NCBI RefSeq assembly: GCF_004403985.1
Contig: NZ_SOHL01000013.1
Coordinates: 62,001-126,000 of the forward strand
Length of the DNA stretch: 64,000 nucleotides
From: Cryobacterium gelidum
Lineage (GTDB): Bacteria; Actinomycetota; Actinomycetes; Actinomycetales; Microbacteriaceae
Reading direction: 5' to 3'
Positions 26,709 through 36,244 of this stretch are shown piece by piece. A model generated the notes under the pieces. That model had not been told where the DNA came from. It saw nothing but the letters and a program-made list of their open reading frames with translations, and did no database searches. How positions within the stretch are numbered: the stretch's first letter is position 1; every line of letters starts with the position of its first letter. Both the position numbers and the translations under genes were made by a program.

Positions 26709-27932
26709 ATGAGCATTGTCGTTGACAGCACGCAAACCGGCAGCACCGATATGGACGCACCGAGCCCCGAATTCTTCACCGGGCCCACGGCCGACTTCCT
26801 CTCCTACCAGGACCTCCTCACTCCCGAGGAGCAGCAGTTACTCACCAACGCTCGCACGGTGTTCGAGCGCGACGTGCGCCCCATCATCGCCGAACACTGG
26901 AACAACGCCACGTTTCCGTTCGAGGTCATCCCCGCTCTCGCCGCCCTCAACCTCGTTGACCTGTGCGCGCGCGGCAATAACTACCTGCTGCACGGATTCA
27001 TGACCCTCGAACTTTCCCGAGTCGATGCCTCCATCTCCACCTTCGTCGGCGTGCACAGCGGCTTGTTCGCGGCGGCCATTGCGCAGCTCGGCACCGACGA
27101 TCAGCGTGAACGCTACCTGGCCGATGCCCTCTCCCTGCGCAAAATCGGCGCGTTCGCGCTCACCGAGCCAAACCACGGCTCCGATGTCTCGCGCAACATG
27201 GAGACGACGGCCACCCGCACCGGCTCCTCGTGGACCCTGAACGGCGTCAAACGGTGGATCGGCAGCGGAACCTTCGCCGCCAACTTACTCATCTGGGCGC
27301 GCGACACGGCCGACAACCAGATTAAGGGCTTCATCGTCAGTGCGGCCCTGGCCGGGTTCACCGCCGAGGCGATCGAGAACAAGATCGCCTTGCGCATCGT
27401 GCAGAACGCCACGATCACCCTCGACAACGTCGTGGTCGCCGAGCGCGATCGCCTGCCCGGCGCCACGAGCTTTCGCGACACGAACCGTCTGCTCACGAAT
27501 TCGAGGGTCTGGGTCGGTTGGCAGAGCGTTGGGCTGCAGTTCGCCGCTTACGACTACGCGTTGCGCTACGCGCTCGAACGCCGGCAGTTCGGCAAGCCGA
27601 TCGCGTCGTTTCAACTGGTGCAGGAGAAACTCGTGCGCATCCTGGAGAACGCGACCACCTCGCTGGGCCTGATGGTGCGCATCGCCCAGTTGCAGCAGGC
27701 CGGCACGCTGCGGCCTGAGCACGCCGCGATGGCGAAAGCCTCCTGCAGCGCCCGCATGCGGGAGTCCGTGGCGCTCGGCCGCTCGGTGCTCGGCGGCAAC
27801 GGCATCTCCACAGACTACGGAATGGCCCGCGTCTTCGCCGACGCCGAAGCGCTCTATACCTATGAGGGCAGCTACGAGGTCAACACCCTCGTGGTCGGCC
27901 GGGCCATCACCGGCATCTCCGCGTTTCAATAG
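26709..27932 (+). CDS. Acyl-CoA dehydrogenase, glutaryl-CoA-dehydrogenase-like
   Basis: This 407-residue flavoenzyme is full length for the family. It shows the FAD-binding GAFALTEPNHGSDVSR, the adenine-contact segment RRQFGKPIASFQLVQEKL, GGNGISTDYGMARVFADAEALYTYEGSYEVNTLVVGRAITG near the C-terminus read in pieces, where the glutamate in YEGSYEVN is the likely catalytic base. These segments place it nearer glutaryl-CoA dehydrogenases than medium-chain enzymes. ATG 26709 follows AGAGAGGACC. It is convergent with the thiolase/CoA-transferase module, which may consume its product pathway. Confidence 0.87.
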   Translation: MSIVVDSTQTGSTDMDAPSPEFFTGPTADFLSYQDLLTPEEQQLLTNARTVFERDVRPIIAEHWNNATFPFEVIPALAALNLVDLCARGNNYLLHGFMTLELSRVDASISTFVGVHSGLFAAAIAQLGTDDQRERYLADALSLRKIGAFALTEPNHGSDVSRNMETTATRTGSSWTLNGVKRWIGSGTFAANLLIWARDTADNQIKGFIVSAALAGFTAEAIENKIALRIVQNATITLDNVVVAERDRLPGATSFRDTNRLLTNSRVWVGWQSVGLQFAAYDYALRYALERRQFGKPIASFQLVQEKLVRILENATTSLGLMVRIAQLQQAGTLRPEHAAMAKASCSARMRESVALGRSVLGGNGISTDYGMARVFADAEALYTYEGSYEVNTLVVGRAITGISAFQ

Positions 27933-28027
27933 CGTTCGTCCTCGGCCATCCGCTCGTCGAGCCGTGCGTCTGGGTACCCGTTCTTCGCCGAGCCGTGAGA
28001 TTCAGGTTATTCTTCGCGATTTTCGGG

Positions 28028-28040
28028 CCGAGAGTCTCGG
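28028..28040. terminator. Small inverted repeat between convergent genes
   Basis: CCGAGAGTCTCGG forms a 6-bp stem with a single-base centre between the acyl-CoA dehydrogenase gene and the convergent thiolase gene. The same half, actctcggg, recurs about 20 bases to the right. It may be part of a weak bidirectional terminator. Confidence 0.3.
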
Positions 28041-28100
28041 GTCGGTAGTGCAAACTCTCGGGATGGGGAGAGGCTGGCGCCGCCCTCGCGACGGATGCTG

Positions 28101-29318
28101 TTATGCGCGCTCGAAGACCGCTGCGAGACCCTGCCCGCCGCCGATACACATGGTTTCGAGCAGATACCGGCCGTCGGTGCGCTGCAGGTGGCGGCTCGCG
28201 GTGGCGAGGATGCGAGCGCCCGTCGCGCCAACCGGGTGGCCGAGCGAGATGCCCGAGCCGTTCACATTGGTGCGGGCCCAGTCCTCCGGGGTGAAATTCC
28301 ACTCCCGGGAGACGGCGAGCACCTGCGCGGCGAACGCCTCGTTGAGTTCGATCAGGTCCATGTCGGCGAGGGTGAGCCCGGCGCGTTCGAGCGCGAGTTT
28401 CGTGGCGGGCACCGGGCCGAGGCCCATGCGCGAGGGTTCGACGCCGGCGCGGGCCCATGCCGCGAGGCGCACCAGCGGCACCAGGCCGAGCGCGGCGGCC
28501 CGCTCCGGGGTAGTCACGATGCACGCGGCGGCGGCGTCGTTTTGCCCACTGGCGTTTCCGGCGGTGACGGTGGCTGCGGCATCCGATCTGCCCATGATCG
28601 GCTTCAGGCCGGCGAGGGCATCGAGCGTCGTTTCGCGGGGGGTCTCGTCGGCGGAGACGACCACGGGGCCCTTGCGTCCCGGCACGGTGACCGGCACGAT
28701 CTCGTCGAGGAAGCGGCCGTCGGCGACGGCGGCGAGGGCGCGGCGCTGTGATCGGGCGGCGAGCTCGTCTTGCTCGACCCGGTCGAGGGAATAGTCGCGG
28801 CGCAGGTTCTCGGCGGTTTCAAGCATGCCGCCGGGCACTGGAAAGTTGCGGCCGCCGGCCGTTTCGCGGCCGCGGCCGAGGGCGTCGCGTAGCAGCACGC
28901 CGGCGGTTCCGGCCAAGCCCCAACGGGAATCGACGGTGTACAGCGGAGCCTGGCTCATCACATCGACGCCGCCGGCGATGAGCAGGTCGCTCACGCCGGT
29001 CTGCACCTGCATGGCGGCGTCGAGAACAGCCTGCAGACCACTGCCGCAGCGCCGGTCGACCTGCAGACCGCCGACCGTGACGGGCAGGCCAGCGTTCAGT
29101 GCGGCGACGCGGGCTACCGGCGCGGCCTCGGCTGAGGGGTACGCCTGACCGAAAATGACGTCGTCGACGAGGGCGCCATCGAGTCCGGTGCGTTCGATCA
29201 GTGCAGCGATCACCGCCGCGGCGAGGTCGGCCGGCGCGACGGTTTTGAACGCGCCGCCGAACCGGCCGATCGGGGTGCGGAGTGGTTCGCAGATGACGAC
29301 CTGGCGTAGCGTGGTCAT
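28101..29318 (-). CDS. pcaF: Thiolase, 3-oxoadipyl-CoA / acetyl-CoA acyltransferase type
   Basis: This 405-residue thiolase carries the nucleophilic cysteine in [12 protein letters not shown] near residue 90, the catalytic [17 protein letters not shown] histidine near 350 and the second cysteine in [10 protein letters not shown] near 385. It follows two CoA-transferase subunits with 4-base overlaps, the order of pcaIJF. The likely role is therefore cleavage of 3-oxoadipyl-CoA into succinyl-CoA and acetyl-CoA at the end of aromatic degradation. A general acetoacetyl-CoA thiolase cannot be excluded because no ring-cleavage gene is in the window. Confidence 0.88.
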   Translation of the reverse strand: MTTLRQVVICEPLRTPIGRFGGAFKTVAPADLAAAVIAALIERTGLDGALVDDVIFGQAYPSAEAAPVARVAALNAGLPVTVGGLQVDRRCGSGLQAVLDAAMQVQTGVSDLLIAGGVDVMSQAPLYTVDSRWGLAGTAGVLLRDALGRGRETAGGRNFPVPGGMLETAENLRRDYSLDRVEQDELAARSQRRALAAVADGRFLDEIVPVTVPGRKGPVVVSADETPRETTLDALAGLKPIMGRSDAAATVTAGNASGQNDAAAACIVTTPERAAALGLVPLVRLAAWARAGVEPSRMGLGPVPATKLALERAGLTLADMDLIELNEAFAAQVLAVSREWNFTPEDWARTNVNGSGISLGHPVGATGARILATASRHLQRTDGRYLLETMCIGGGQGLAAVFERA

Positions 29319-29989
29319 TCGGTTGCCCCGATCAGCGTCGTGATAGTGGTCGGCGGCGAAGGAACGAGCAATGTCGCCTCGGTGGCGGCCTGCACCGCGT
29401 CGACGGTGACGCCCGGCGCGACTTCGCGAAGCACGAGACCGCCCGGCGTGACATCGATCACGGCAAGATCGGTGATGATACGGGTGACGACGGCCTTGCC
29501 GGTCAGTGGCAGGTCGCAGATCTTTTTAATCTTGAACTCACCGCTCTTGGTCCTGTGTTCCATCACGACGATGACGGTGGAGGCGCCGTGCACGAGGTCC
29601 ATTGCGCCGCCCATGCCCTTGATCATCTTGCCGGGCACGGCCCAGTTGGCGATGTCGCCGACGATACTGACCTGCATGGCGCCGAGTACGGCGACGTCGA
29701 TCAGGCCGCCACGGATCATGCCGAAGCTCTGCGCCGAATCGAAGTATGCGGCGCCCGGGTTGACGGTGACGGTTTCTTTGCCGGCGTTGATGAGCTTGGG
29801 GTCGGCCTCACCCTCCCAGGGGTACGGTCCGACGCCGAGCACGCCGTTCTCGGAGTGCAGCACGACGTGCACACCGTCGGGGAGAAAATTCGGAATGAGC
29901 GTCGGCAGACCGATTCCCAAATTGATGTAGGAATCGGGGGCGAGTTCCTGCGCGGCGCGCGCCGCCATTTCATCGCGCGTGAGGGCCAT
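29315..29989 (-). CDS. pcaJ: 3-oxoacid (3-oxoadipate) CoA-transferase subunit B
   Basis: This 224-residue beta subunit of a family I CoA-transferase contains [16 protein letters not shown] near residue 50, where the glutamate forms the CoA thioester intermediate. It also contains [14 protein letters not shown] and [16 protein letters not shown], as usual. It starts on the last base of the subunit A stop codon (TGATG) and overlaps the thiolase start by 4 bases, so the three genes are tightly coupled. It is paralogous to the protein at 48596-49246. Confidence 0.9.
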   Translation of the reverse strand: MALTRDEMAARAAQELAPDSYINLGIGLPTLIPNFLPDGVHVVLHSENGVLGVGPYPWEGEADPKLINAGKETVTVNPGAAYFDSAQSFGMIRGGLIDVAVLGAMQVSIVGDIANWAVPGKMIKGMGGAMDLVHGASTVIVVMEHRTKSGEFKIKKICDLPLTGKAVVTRIITDLAVIDVTPGGLVLREVAPGVTVDAVQAATEATLLVPSPPTTITTLIGATE

Positions 29990-30804
29990 CAGTTCGCTCC
30001 GTTTCCTTCAGTGCGGGCACGAGCGGATGCCGTCGGCCGTCGCCGCGTCGTCGTTTTCTCGATCGGCAGCTCGGCGGCGTCCACCGCGCCGAGCTGTACG
30101 ACGCGGTTCACGTAGATGCCGGCGAGGTGCACCTGGTCGGGGTCGATCTCGCCGGGTTCGACCAGTTCGTTTACCTCGGCGATGGTGATGCGGCCGGCCA
30201 TGCCGGCCACCGGGTTGAAGTTGCGGGCGGATTTTTCAAACACGAGGTTGCCGTGCCGGTCGCCCTTGGCGGCGCGCACGAGGGCGTAATCGGTGACGAT
30301 AGCCTCTTCGAGCACGTATTCCTTCTCGCCGCCGAGCGAGGAGAAACGGCGGGTCTCCTTCGGTGGAGACGACACGGTCACCTCTCCGCCTTGGCCGTAG
30401 CGCCAGGGCAGACCGCCGTCGGCGACCATGGTGCCCACCCCGCTCGCGGTGAAGAACGCCGGAATTCCGGTGCCGCCGGCCCGCAGCCGCTCCGCGAGGG
30501 TGCCCTGCGGGGTGAGCTCGACCTCGAGTTCGCCGCCGAGGTAACGGCGGGCAAAGTCTTTGTTCTCGCCGATGTACGAGGCGATCACCCGCGCTATGCG
30601 GCCTTCGCGCAGCAGCTCACCGAGCCCCCAGCCGTCGACGCCGCAGTTGTTCGAGGCGACCTGCAGGTTGGTGCTGCCGAGTGCGAGCAGCGCACGAATG
30701 AGCACGATCGGCACGCCGACCAGGCCGAATCCACCGACGGCGAGCGAGGCGCCATCGGGAATGTCGGCGACGGCAGCCGCGGCGGATGGGTAGGTCTTGT
30801 CCAT
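29989..30804 (-). CDS. pcaI: 3-oxoacid (3-oxoadipate) CoA-transferase subunit A
   Basis: This 271-residue alpha subunit has the family motif GGFGLVGVP near residue 24 and [22 protein letters not shown] near residue 118. It has an insertion of about 20 residues around residue 150 ([20 protein letters not shown]) that is absent from its paralog at 49262-49978, and a basic C-terminal tail. ATG 30804 is preceded by AAGGAC. The frame remains open for 123 codons upstream, but that part is arginine/alanine/proline-rich with no family resemblance and is not included. Confidence 0.9.
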   Translation of the reverse strand: MDKTYPSAAAAVADIPDGASLAVGGFGLVGVPIVLIRALLALGSTNLQVASNNCGVDGWGLGELLREGRIARVIASYIGENKDFARRYLGGELEVELTPQGTLAERLRAGGTGIPAFFTASGVGTMVADGGLPWRYGQGGEVTVSSPPKETRRFSSLGGEKEYVLEEAIVTDYALVRAAKGDRHGNLVFEKSARNFNPVAGMAGRITIAEVNELVEPGEIDPDQVHLAGIYVNRVVQLGAVDAAELPIEKTTTRRRPTASARARTEGNGAN

Positions 30805-31173
30805 GGTGCGGAGTCCTTTGGCTGGGCCGAACGGTGGTGTCGTCGGGTCCTGAGCGGCTGCATCGAGCCCGGCGCCAGTCGCGCGGCCGCGGAGAGCGCG
30901 GAGTTGACCGGGCAACGCGAATGCCGACCGTGCAACCCTCCCACAGGTTCCCGGCACAGTCGTCCCAGAGGGCGAGAACAACGCCCCATCGCGGGCCGGT
31001 TGTCGGCACGTGCGGCGGGTACAGCGCCGCCAAGTCCGTCGCGCCTTAGCGGGAACGGTCGACGCGTCTGCGTGCGACCGTCGTGACGACGATCGGCCCG
31101 CCGCCCGGCGCTTCTTGCGCCCTGCCTCCGTCGCAGCGGAGAATGCGCGTCCCGGCATCCGCCTGGCGGACAC
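30805..31173. other. 369-base gap without a recognised gene
   Basis: Between the CoA-transferase operon and the ureohydrolase stop there is GC-rich sequence with open frames on both strands, but neither gives a protein-like composition. Both are dominated by Arg, Ala, Pro and Gly. It must contain the promoter of the CoA-transferase operon next to 30804. Otherwise nothing is seen; it may be a decayed gene. Confidence 0.5.
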
Positions 31174-32151
31174 CTAGGTACGGTCTGAGGCGGCCTCCAC
31201 GCGCGGCGTCATTGCAGAAATGAGCTCGTAGGCAACGTGGGAGGCAGCGATTGCGGTAATCTGCGCGTGATCATACGCGGGCGACACCTCGACGACATCC
31301 GCTCCAACGAGGTTCACCCCGCTCAAGGCACGAATGATCGCGAGCAGTTCACGGCTGGTCAGGCCGCCGGCCTCGGGCGTGCCTGTTCCGGGGGCGTGCG
31401 CCGGGTCGAGCACGTCTATATCGACCGACACGTACACCGGACGGTCGCCGATGCGGGCGAGCATGCGTGCGATCACCGCGGCCACACCTTCGGTCTCCAC
31501 CTCGTGCCCGGCGATAATCGCAAACCCGAGCCGAGCATCATCTTTCAGGTCTTGTCTGCTGTAGAGCGGGCCACGGATGCCGATGTGCAGGCTCGACTCG
31601 AGGTCGATCAGGCCTTCCTCGGAGGCGCGTCGAAACGGGGTCCCATGGGTGACCGGCGCCCCGAAGTAGGTGTCCCAGGTGTCGAGGTGCGCGTCGAAGT
31701 GCAGCACGGCAACCGGGCCGTGCTTGGCGGCGACCGCCCGCAGTAGCGGAAGCGCGATGGTGTGATCGCCGCCGATCGTTACCAGCCGCGTGCCGTTCTG
31801 CCCCAGATGCCGCGCCGCGGCCTCGATCTGGGTTACCGCTTCATCGATGCTGAACGGGTTCGCCACGATGTCACCGGCGTCGACGACCTGCTGCGCATTG
31901 AACGGCTCCACGTCCTGTACCGGGTTGTAGGGACGCAGCAGACGACTCGCCTCGCGCACGTGGGCCGGGCCGAAACGGGCGCCCGGGCGGTAGCTCACGC
32001 CGCTGTCGAAGGGAACACCGACCACGACGATGTCGGCATGGTCGACCTCGTCCAGACGGGGCAGACGGGCGAAGGTGGCGATGCCGGCGAAGCGCGGCGA
32101 CTGGCTCGCGTCAGAGGGACCAATTGGTGCGGCGGGGGTAGTGGGCGACAT
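31174..32151 (-). CDS. Ureohydrolase (agmatinase/guanidino-acid hydrolase family)
   Basis: This 325-residue enzyme has all the dinuclear manganese ligands of the arginase family: GGDH (His130), DAHLD (Asp153, His155, Asp157) and SVDIDVLDP (Asp244, Asp246). Enzymes of this family hydrolyse guanidino compounds to urea plus an amine; alternatives include agmatinase, guanidinobutyrase and guanidinopropionase. ATG 32151 is chosen because AGAAGGA stands 5 bases upstream; a TTG at 32166 is in frame. It sits last in a leftward group behind an XRE-cupin regulator and a cyclase, suggesting a catabolic substrate and not polyamine synthesis. Confidence 0.88.
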   Translation of the reverse strand: MSPTTPAAPIGPSDASQSPRFAGIATFARLPRLDEVDHADIVVVGVPFDSGVSYRPGARFGPAHVREASRLLRPYNPVQDVEPFNAQQVVDAGDIVANPFSIDEAVTQIEAAARHLGQNGTRLVTIGGDHTIALPLLRAVAAKHGPVAVLHFDAHLDTWDTYFGAPVTHGTPFRRASEEGLIDLESSLHIGIRGPLYSRQDLKDDARLGFAIIAGHEVETEGVAAVIARMLARIGDRPVYVSVDIDVLDPAHAPGTGTPEAGGLTSRELLAIIRALSGVNLVGADVVEVSPAYDHAQITAIAASHVAYELISAMTPRVEAASDRT

Positions 32152-32252
32152 GATGATCCTTCTCAATGAGCGAGCGACAGGTGGGCTTGTGGCGTTTGGG
32201 CGAACCGAGGGGCGTGCGAATGCTCGGGGCAGCGACTACGTGCGACGGATCG

Positions 32253-32801
32253 CTACGGGGCGGGAGTCATCACCCAGAGTGCCACGCACTCCGTGGTGAG
32301 CGAGGCGTTGCGCCAGGTGTGTGGGTCCCGACCGCGAAAGGTCATCGCGTCGCCGTTGTCGAGGGAGAACTCCTCGGTGCCAATGGTCAAGGTCAGCGAG
32401 CCACTCACCACGAAGACGAACTCCACGTCGCAATCCAGCGAGTACAGGTCAGCCCCAGCCGATCCGGCCGGCTCGATCGCCGACTGGATGACCTGGAGCT
32501 GGTTTTGCGTGCCCGGCGTCACTAGGTATTCGGCCGCACCGCGACCGCCGAAGTTGATCGGAGAGCCCGCACCCGCGCGCACGATCTGTGCGGCTGGCGG
32601 CTCGAATAGATCGCCGACTCGTAAACCCACGGCGTCACAGATCGACACGAGCGTGGCCACGGATGGCGAGACCTGGTCACGCTCCAGCTTGCTGACAAAC
32701 CCCTGGCTGATTCCTGCCGCGGTCGCTACTGCGTCGAGGGTGAGGCCTCGGTTCAATCGGGCCGCGCGGAGGCTGGATCCGATCGGAACTTGTCGCGCCA
32801 T
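32253..32801 (-). CDS. XRE-family regulator with C-terminal cupin sensor
   Basis: This 182-residue protein has an N-terminal helix-turn-helix (IGSSLRAARLNRGLTLDAVA then AGISQGFVSKLERDQVSPS, residues 7-48) and a C-terminal cupin (about 105-178) with the DCDVEFVFVVSGSLTLTIG and WRNASLTTECVALWVM strands. Such regulators sense small metabolites through the cupin. It lies 8 bases downstream of the cyclase gene and probably controls the divergent promoter region 33479-33573. Confidence 0.9.
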   Translation of the reverse strand: MARQVPIGSSLRAARLNRGLTLDAVATAAGISQGFVSKLERDQVSPSVATLVSICDAVGLRVGDLFEPPAAQIVRAGAGSPINFGGRGAAEYLVTPGTQNQLQVIQSAIEPAGSAGADLYSLDCDVEFVFVVSGSLTLTIGTEEFSLDNGDAMTFRGRDPHTWRNASLTTECVALWVMTPAP

Positions 32802-32809
32802 CCTTGACC

Positions 32810-33478
32810 CTACGCCTCGAGCTGCAGGGCGACGGCTCGCACCGGCGCCCCGTCGGCTGCCTCAAAGGCTATCGGCAGAAGTGAGATAAGCGGGTCGGCG
32901 AAGTCGATGGCCGCCAGATTAGTCAGATTCTCCGCTATCACACCGGCCTGCGCGGCGATGAGGTGGTGCACCGGGAAACCCTCCCCCGGGTGCTCATCAT
33001 CGGGTGTCTCGTCAATGTTGATGGCATCAATGCCAAAGGTGCGCACCCCGAGCGCAATCATGCGGCGGCAGGCTTCCGCATCGAGGAACGGGTTCTCGAA
33101 GTAGACGTCGGTGCCGTAATGCGCGCTCCAGCCGGTGTGCAGCAGCACGATGACGCCCGGTTCGAGCTGCTCCAGCACCGGGGCCACATGCTCCCAGGTG
33201 ATCCGGCCGCGCGGGCCGAGGTTGCGCGCGTCCACGATCACACCGCGACCGGCGAACCGATCCAGCGGCAGTTCGTCGAGTTTCGGGGCGGATTCATCGA
33301 AGTGGTAGGGGGCGTCGACGTGGGTTCCGGTCTGCGATCCCATACTCACGCTCAGCAGGTTGAATCCGTCGCGTTCAATCGTGCTGTGCACCTCAAAACG
33401 CGGCGCAGGGTCTCCGGGATACGTCTGGGTGGCGGCGTTCACGACGAGCGACAAATCGACCACCTTGTTTATCCTCAT
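32810..33478 (-). CDS. Cyclase-family metal-dependent hydrolase (kynurenine formamidase/isatin hydrolase-like)
   Basis: This 222-residue protein has the metal-binding GSQTGTHVDAPYHF (His53, Asp55, His59) and the HTGW motif (114-117) of the cyclase family, whose members open amides or cyclic imides, for example N-formylkynurenine or isatin. FGIDAINIDE and HHLIAAQAGVIAENL follow the usual plan. ATG 33478 is used; the TTG two codons upstream lacks support. It heads the leftward operon with regulator and ureohydrolase and faces an NCS1 permease, so a nitrogen-containing ring compound is a likely substrate. Confidence 0.86.
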   Translation of the reverse strand: MRINKVVDLSLVVNAATQTYPGDPAPRFEVHSTIERDGFNLLSVSMGSQTGTHVDAPYHFDESAPKLDELPLDRFAGRGVIVDARNLGPRGRITWEHVAPVLEQLEPGVIVLLHTGWSAHYGTDVYFENPFLDAEACRRMIALGVRTFGIDAINIDETPDDEHPGEGFPVHHLIAAQAGVIAENLTNLAAIDFADPLISLLPIAFEAADGAPVRAVALQLEA

Positions 33479-33490
33479 GGTCAAGAACTA

Positions 33491-33510
33491 TTGCACATTA
33501 GTCAAGTGCA
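33491..33510. promoter_or_regulatory. Inverted repeat in divergent promoter
   Basis: TGCAC (33492-33496) and GTGCA (33506-33510) are inverted arms nine bases apart, in the 95-base gap between the divergent cyclase (start 33478) and NCS1 permease (start 33574) genes. It is a candidate site for the XRE-cupin regulator. Confidence 0.4.
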
Positions 33511-33573
33511 CCGCTAGTGTCGACTCCAGCTTGTTTCTATCCCCATCCATGAGTCATTCCGAAGGCAGTCCAC

Positions 33574-35142
33574 ATGATCGACAACAATGACGTTGCCCCC
33601 GGCACGGGAGCAGTCGGCCTGAACTCCCGTCCGAAGGTCACCGAGGTCGAACAGTATGGGATCGACACCATCCCCGACGCCGACCGCACTTCGACCTGGG
33701 TCGACCTGCTGCGCATCCAGTTTGGCGGGGCCAACACCTTCGCCACGGTTCTGCTCGGCACCTTTCCGATCGTTCTCGGCCTCTCGTTCTGGCACGCCGT
33801 GCTGGCCACCGTCGCCGGGGTGCTGGTTGGCGCTCTCTTCCTCATGCCCATGGGACTTTTCGGGCCGAAAACCGGCACCAACAATGCTGTCTCATCCGGG
33901 GCTTTCTTCGGCGTGCGCGGCCGAGTGGTCGGATCGTTCCTGTCGCTGCTGACAGCAATCGCGTTCTACTCGATCTCGGTCTGGGTCAGCGGGGACGCCC
34001 TTGTGGGTGCTCTCACCCGGCTGGCCGGCGTGAACGACTCGATCGGCCTGCGCACGATCGTGTACGGAGTGATCGGCATCATCGTAATCATCGTGGTCGT
34101 GTACGGATTTCAGTTCATGCTCCTGGTCAACAAGACCGCCGTCATCGCGAACACGACGCTCATTCTGTTGGCCATTGTCGCCTTCTCCGGAACGTTCGAT
34201 GCCGGCTACAACCCCGGTCCCTCGGCTTTCGCGCTCGGCGGATTCTGGCCGACATTCGTCGCCTCCGCGCTCATCGTCATGAGCAACCCCATTTCGTTCG
34301 GAGCTTTCCTCGGGGACTGGGCGCGGTACATTCCGAAAAGCACCCCGCCGCGCAAGCTGTTTATCGCCACATTTTTCGGGCAGTTACTGACACTGATTCC
34401 GTTCCTGTTCGGCGTTGCAACGGCCACGATCGTTGCCGGTCAAGGCGACTACGTGTTTGCCTTGATCCAGGCCAGTCCGATCTGGTACGCGGTGCTGCTC
34501 ATGGTCGTCGCTTTCATCGGCGGCCTGTCGACCGGCAGCACCTCGCTCTACGGCACCGGCCTCGACTTCTCGTCGGTGTTTCCCCGATTCAGTCGGGTGC
34601 AGGCAACCATCGCCATCGGCGTTGTCGCGTTCCTCTTCATTCTCACCGGGAGGCTGTTCTTCGACCTGCTCGGAGCCGTCAACGCTTTCGTCGGTGCCAT
34701 CATCGTGACAACCACGCCGTGGATCGTCATCATGGCGATCGGCTATTTCGTTCGCCGCGGCCACTTCGATGCCCGAAACCTGCAGGTTTTCAATAAGGGC
34801 GAGACCGGCGGCGTGTATTGGTTTCACTCCGGGGTCAACTGGCGCGGAATGGTCGCCTGGATCGGCGCTGCTACGATCGGGCTTCTCTTTGCCAACTATC
34901 CGCCGGTAATCGTCGGCCCGTTCATCAACGTCGGTGGCGGTATCGACCTCAGCCTGCTCATTGCGGTAGTCGCTGCAGCAGCGCTCTATCTCGGAGCGTT
35001 ATGGCTCTTTCCTGAACCCCGCTTCGTGTTCGGCGCCGACGGCTCACGTATCGTACCCAGCAAGCCCGGCGACCCCGAACCCATCGTGACCGACCACGCA
35101 TCGACCGCTGCCAGGGTCGCGGTCGCACGGGCGCGCGCGTGA
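33574..35142 (+). CDS. NCS1-family nucleobase/heterocycle permease
   Basis: This 522-residue membrane protein has twelve predicted helices in the arrangement of cytosine/purine/hydantoin symporters. The signature EVEQYGIDTIPDADRTSTWVDLLRIQFGGAN at the N-terminus, read in pieces, and FGAFLGDWARYIPKSTPPRK in the middle are characteristic of NCS1 proteins. It probably imports a purine-, hydantoin- or pyrimidine-like ring with a cation. GAAGG stands before ATG 33574. It starts a rightward operon with a SnoaL-like protein and two SDR proteins. The hydrophilic C-terminal 45 residues are cytoplasmic. Confidence 0.9.
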   Translation: MIDNNDVAPGTGAVGLNSRPKVTEVEQYGIDTIPDADRTSTWVDLLRIQFGGANTFATVLLGTFPIVLGLSFWHAVLATVAGVLVGALFLMPMGLFGPKTGTNNAVSSGAFFGVRGRVVGSFLSLLTAIAFYSISVWVSGDALVGALTRLAGVNDSIGLRTIVYGVIGIIVIIVVVYGFQFMLLVNKTAVIANTTLILLAIVAFSGTFDAGYNPGPSAFALGGFWPTFVASALIVMSNPISFGAFLGDWARYIPKSTPPRKLFIATFFGQLLTLIPFLFGVATATIVAGQGDYVFALIQASPIWYAVLLMVVAFIGGLSTGSTSLYGTGLDFSSVFPRFSRVQATIAIGVVAFLFILTGRLFFDLLGAVNAFVGAIIVTTTPWIVIMAIGYFVRRGHFDARNLQVFNKGETGGVYWFHSGVNWRGMVAWIGAATIGLLFANYPPVIVGPFINVGGGIDLSLLIAVVAAAALYLGALWLFPEPRFVFGADGSRIVPSKPGDPEPIVTDHASTAARVAVARARA

Positions 35143-35149
35143 GCCGCGC

Positions 35150-35554
35150 GTGAGCAAGGACGAGATCGACGCGCTGGCCGCCATTGACGCCATCATCGAT
35201 GATTTCTCTCGACACCGGCGTGAGGCGTATTTTTCCGGCTTTGCGTCTGATGCGACTTTCCTCTTCCCTACTGCACTACACCGCCTCGACAGCCGGGCAG
35301 CCTACGAATCGCTCTGGGCCGACTGGGAAAGAAACTTCGGCTTCCAGGTCCTGGGCTGCTCCTCCAGCAATCGACGGATACAGATCTTCGGCGGTACCGC
35401 GGTTTTCAGCCATGATGTCGAAACGACGCTCCGCGAGGGCGATACCGAGCGCACAGTACTCGAGCGTGAATCGATCATCATGGAGCGCCGGGAGGGCACC
35501 TGGTTGTGTGTTCACGAACATTTGTCAGCGCGGCCCCTCGAAGGCGCGTCCTAG
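35150..35554 (+). CDS. SnoaL-like / nuclear-transport-factor-2 fold protein
   Basis: This 134-residue protein starts with GTG 35150, 7 bases after the permease stop. The sequence IDDFSRHRREAYFSGFASDATFLFP near the N-terminus and GTWLCVHEHLSARP at the end fit the NTF2/SnoaL cone-shaped fold, also used by DUF4440 proteins. Members bind or isomerise small ligands. In this operon it may process the imported ring compound. No catalytic residues can be assigned. Confidence 0.78.
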   Translation: MSKDEIDALAAIDAIIDDFSRHRREAYFSGFASDATFLFPTALHRLDSRAAYESLWADWERNFGFQVLGCSSSNRRIQIFGGTAVFSHDVETTLREGDTERTVLERESIIMERREGTWLCVHEHLSARPLEGAS

Positions 35555-36244
35555 GTGGGCGGGGTAGCCATCGTGACCGGCGCGGCCAGCGGGCTCGGGG
35601 CATCCGTCTGTCAGGCCTTGCATCGTGACGGCTGGACCGTCGCCGGCCTCGACCTGCGACCGTCGAACACCGACCTGAGCCTGCAAGCCGATGTGACGGA
35701 CGCTGCAGCTGTGGCCTCCGCCGTGCAGCGAGCGACAGCCGAACTCGGCCCGATCGATGCCCTCGTGACCGTCGCGGGCATCTACGAAGAGCTACCGGTC
35801 GAGTCGATCACTGACGAACGTTGGAACCGCATGCTCGCCGTCAACATCGGCGGCACCGTCAACGCCTGCGCCGCCGTCGTGCCAATCATGCTCGCACAGA
35901 ATGCCGGCACGATCGTCACCATTTCATCGGATCTTGGCGTGGGTGGCAGCCAGGGCGACGCTCATTACGCTGCGACGAAAGGGGCGATCGTCGGCTTTAG
36001 CCGCAGTCTCGGTGTCGAACTCCAAGGCAGCGGGGTGACCGTGAATTCTGTGGCGCCCGGTGCGGCCGATACGCCCATGCTCGCCGCCGACTCTCCCTGG
36101 CGCGCAGAGAGCTTTCTCGGCACGTTGCCGGTCGGTCGCCTCGTTCGTCCCGAGGAGATCGCCGCCGCCGTCTTGTTTTTACTGGAGGTCTGGCCAGCAC
36201 TCGTCGGCCAGATCATCTCACCGAATGCAGGCGCGACAATCTGA
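35555..36244 (+). CDS. Short-chain dehydrogenase/reductase, classical
   Basis: This 229-residue SDR begins directly after the preceding stop codon with GTG 35555. It has TGAASGLG (8-15), Ser124/125 (VTISSD), YAATK (Tyr138, Lys142) and the usual NSVAPGAADTPM. It is complete for the classical family. It overlaps the next, degenerate SDR by one base (TGATG). An oxidation or reduction step on the imported compound is the natural role. Confidence 0.9.
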   Translation: MGGVAIVTGAASGLGASVCQALHRDGWTVAGLDLRPSNTDLSLQADVTDAAAVASAVQRATAELGPIDALVTVAGIYEELPVESITDERWNRMLAVNIGGTVNACAAVVPIMLAQNAGTIVTISSDLGVGGSQGDAHYAATKGAIVGFSRSLGVELQGSGVTVNSVAPGAADTPMLAADSPWRAESFLGTLPVGRLVRPEEIAAAVLFLLEVWPALVGQIISPNAGATI

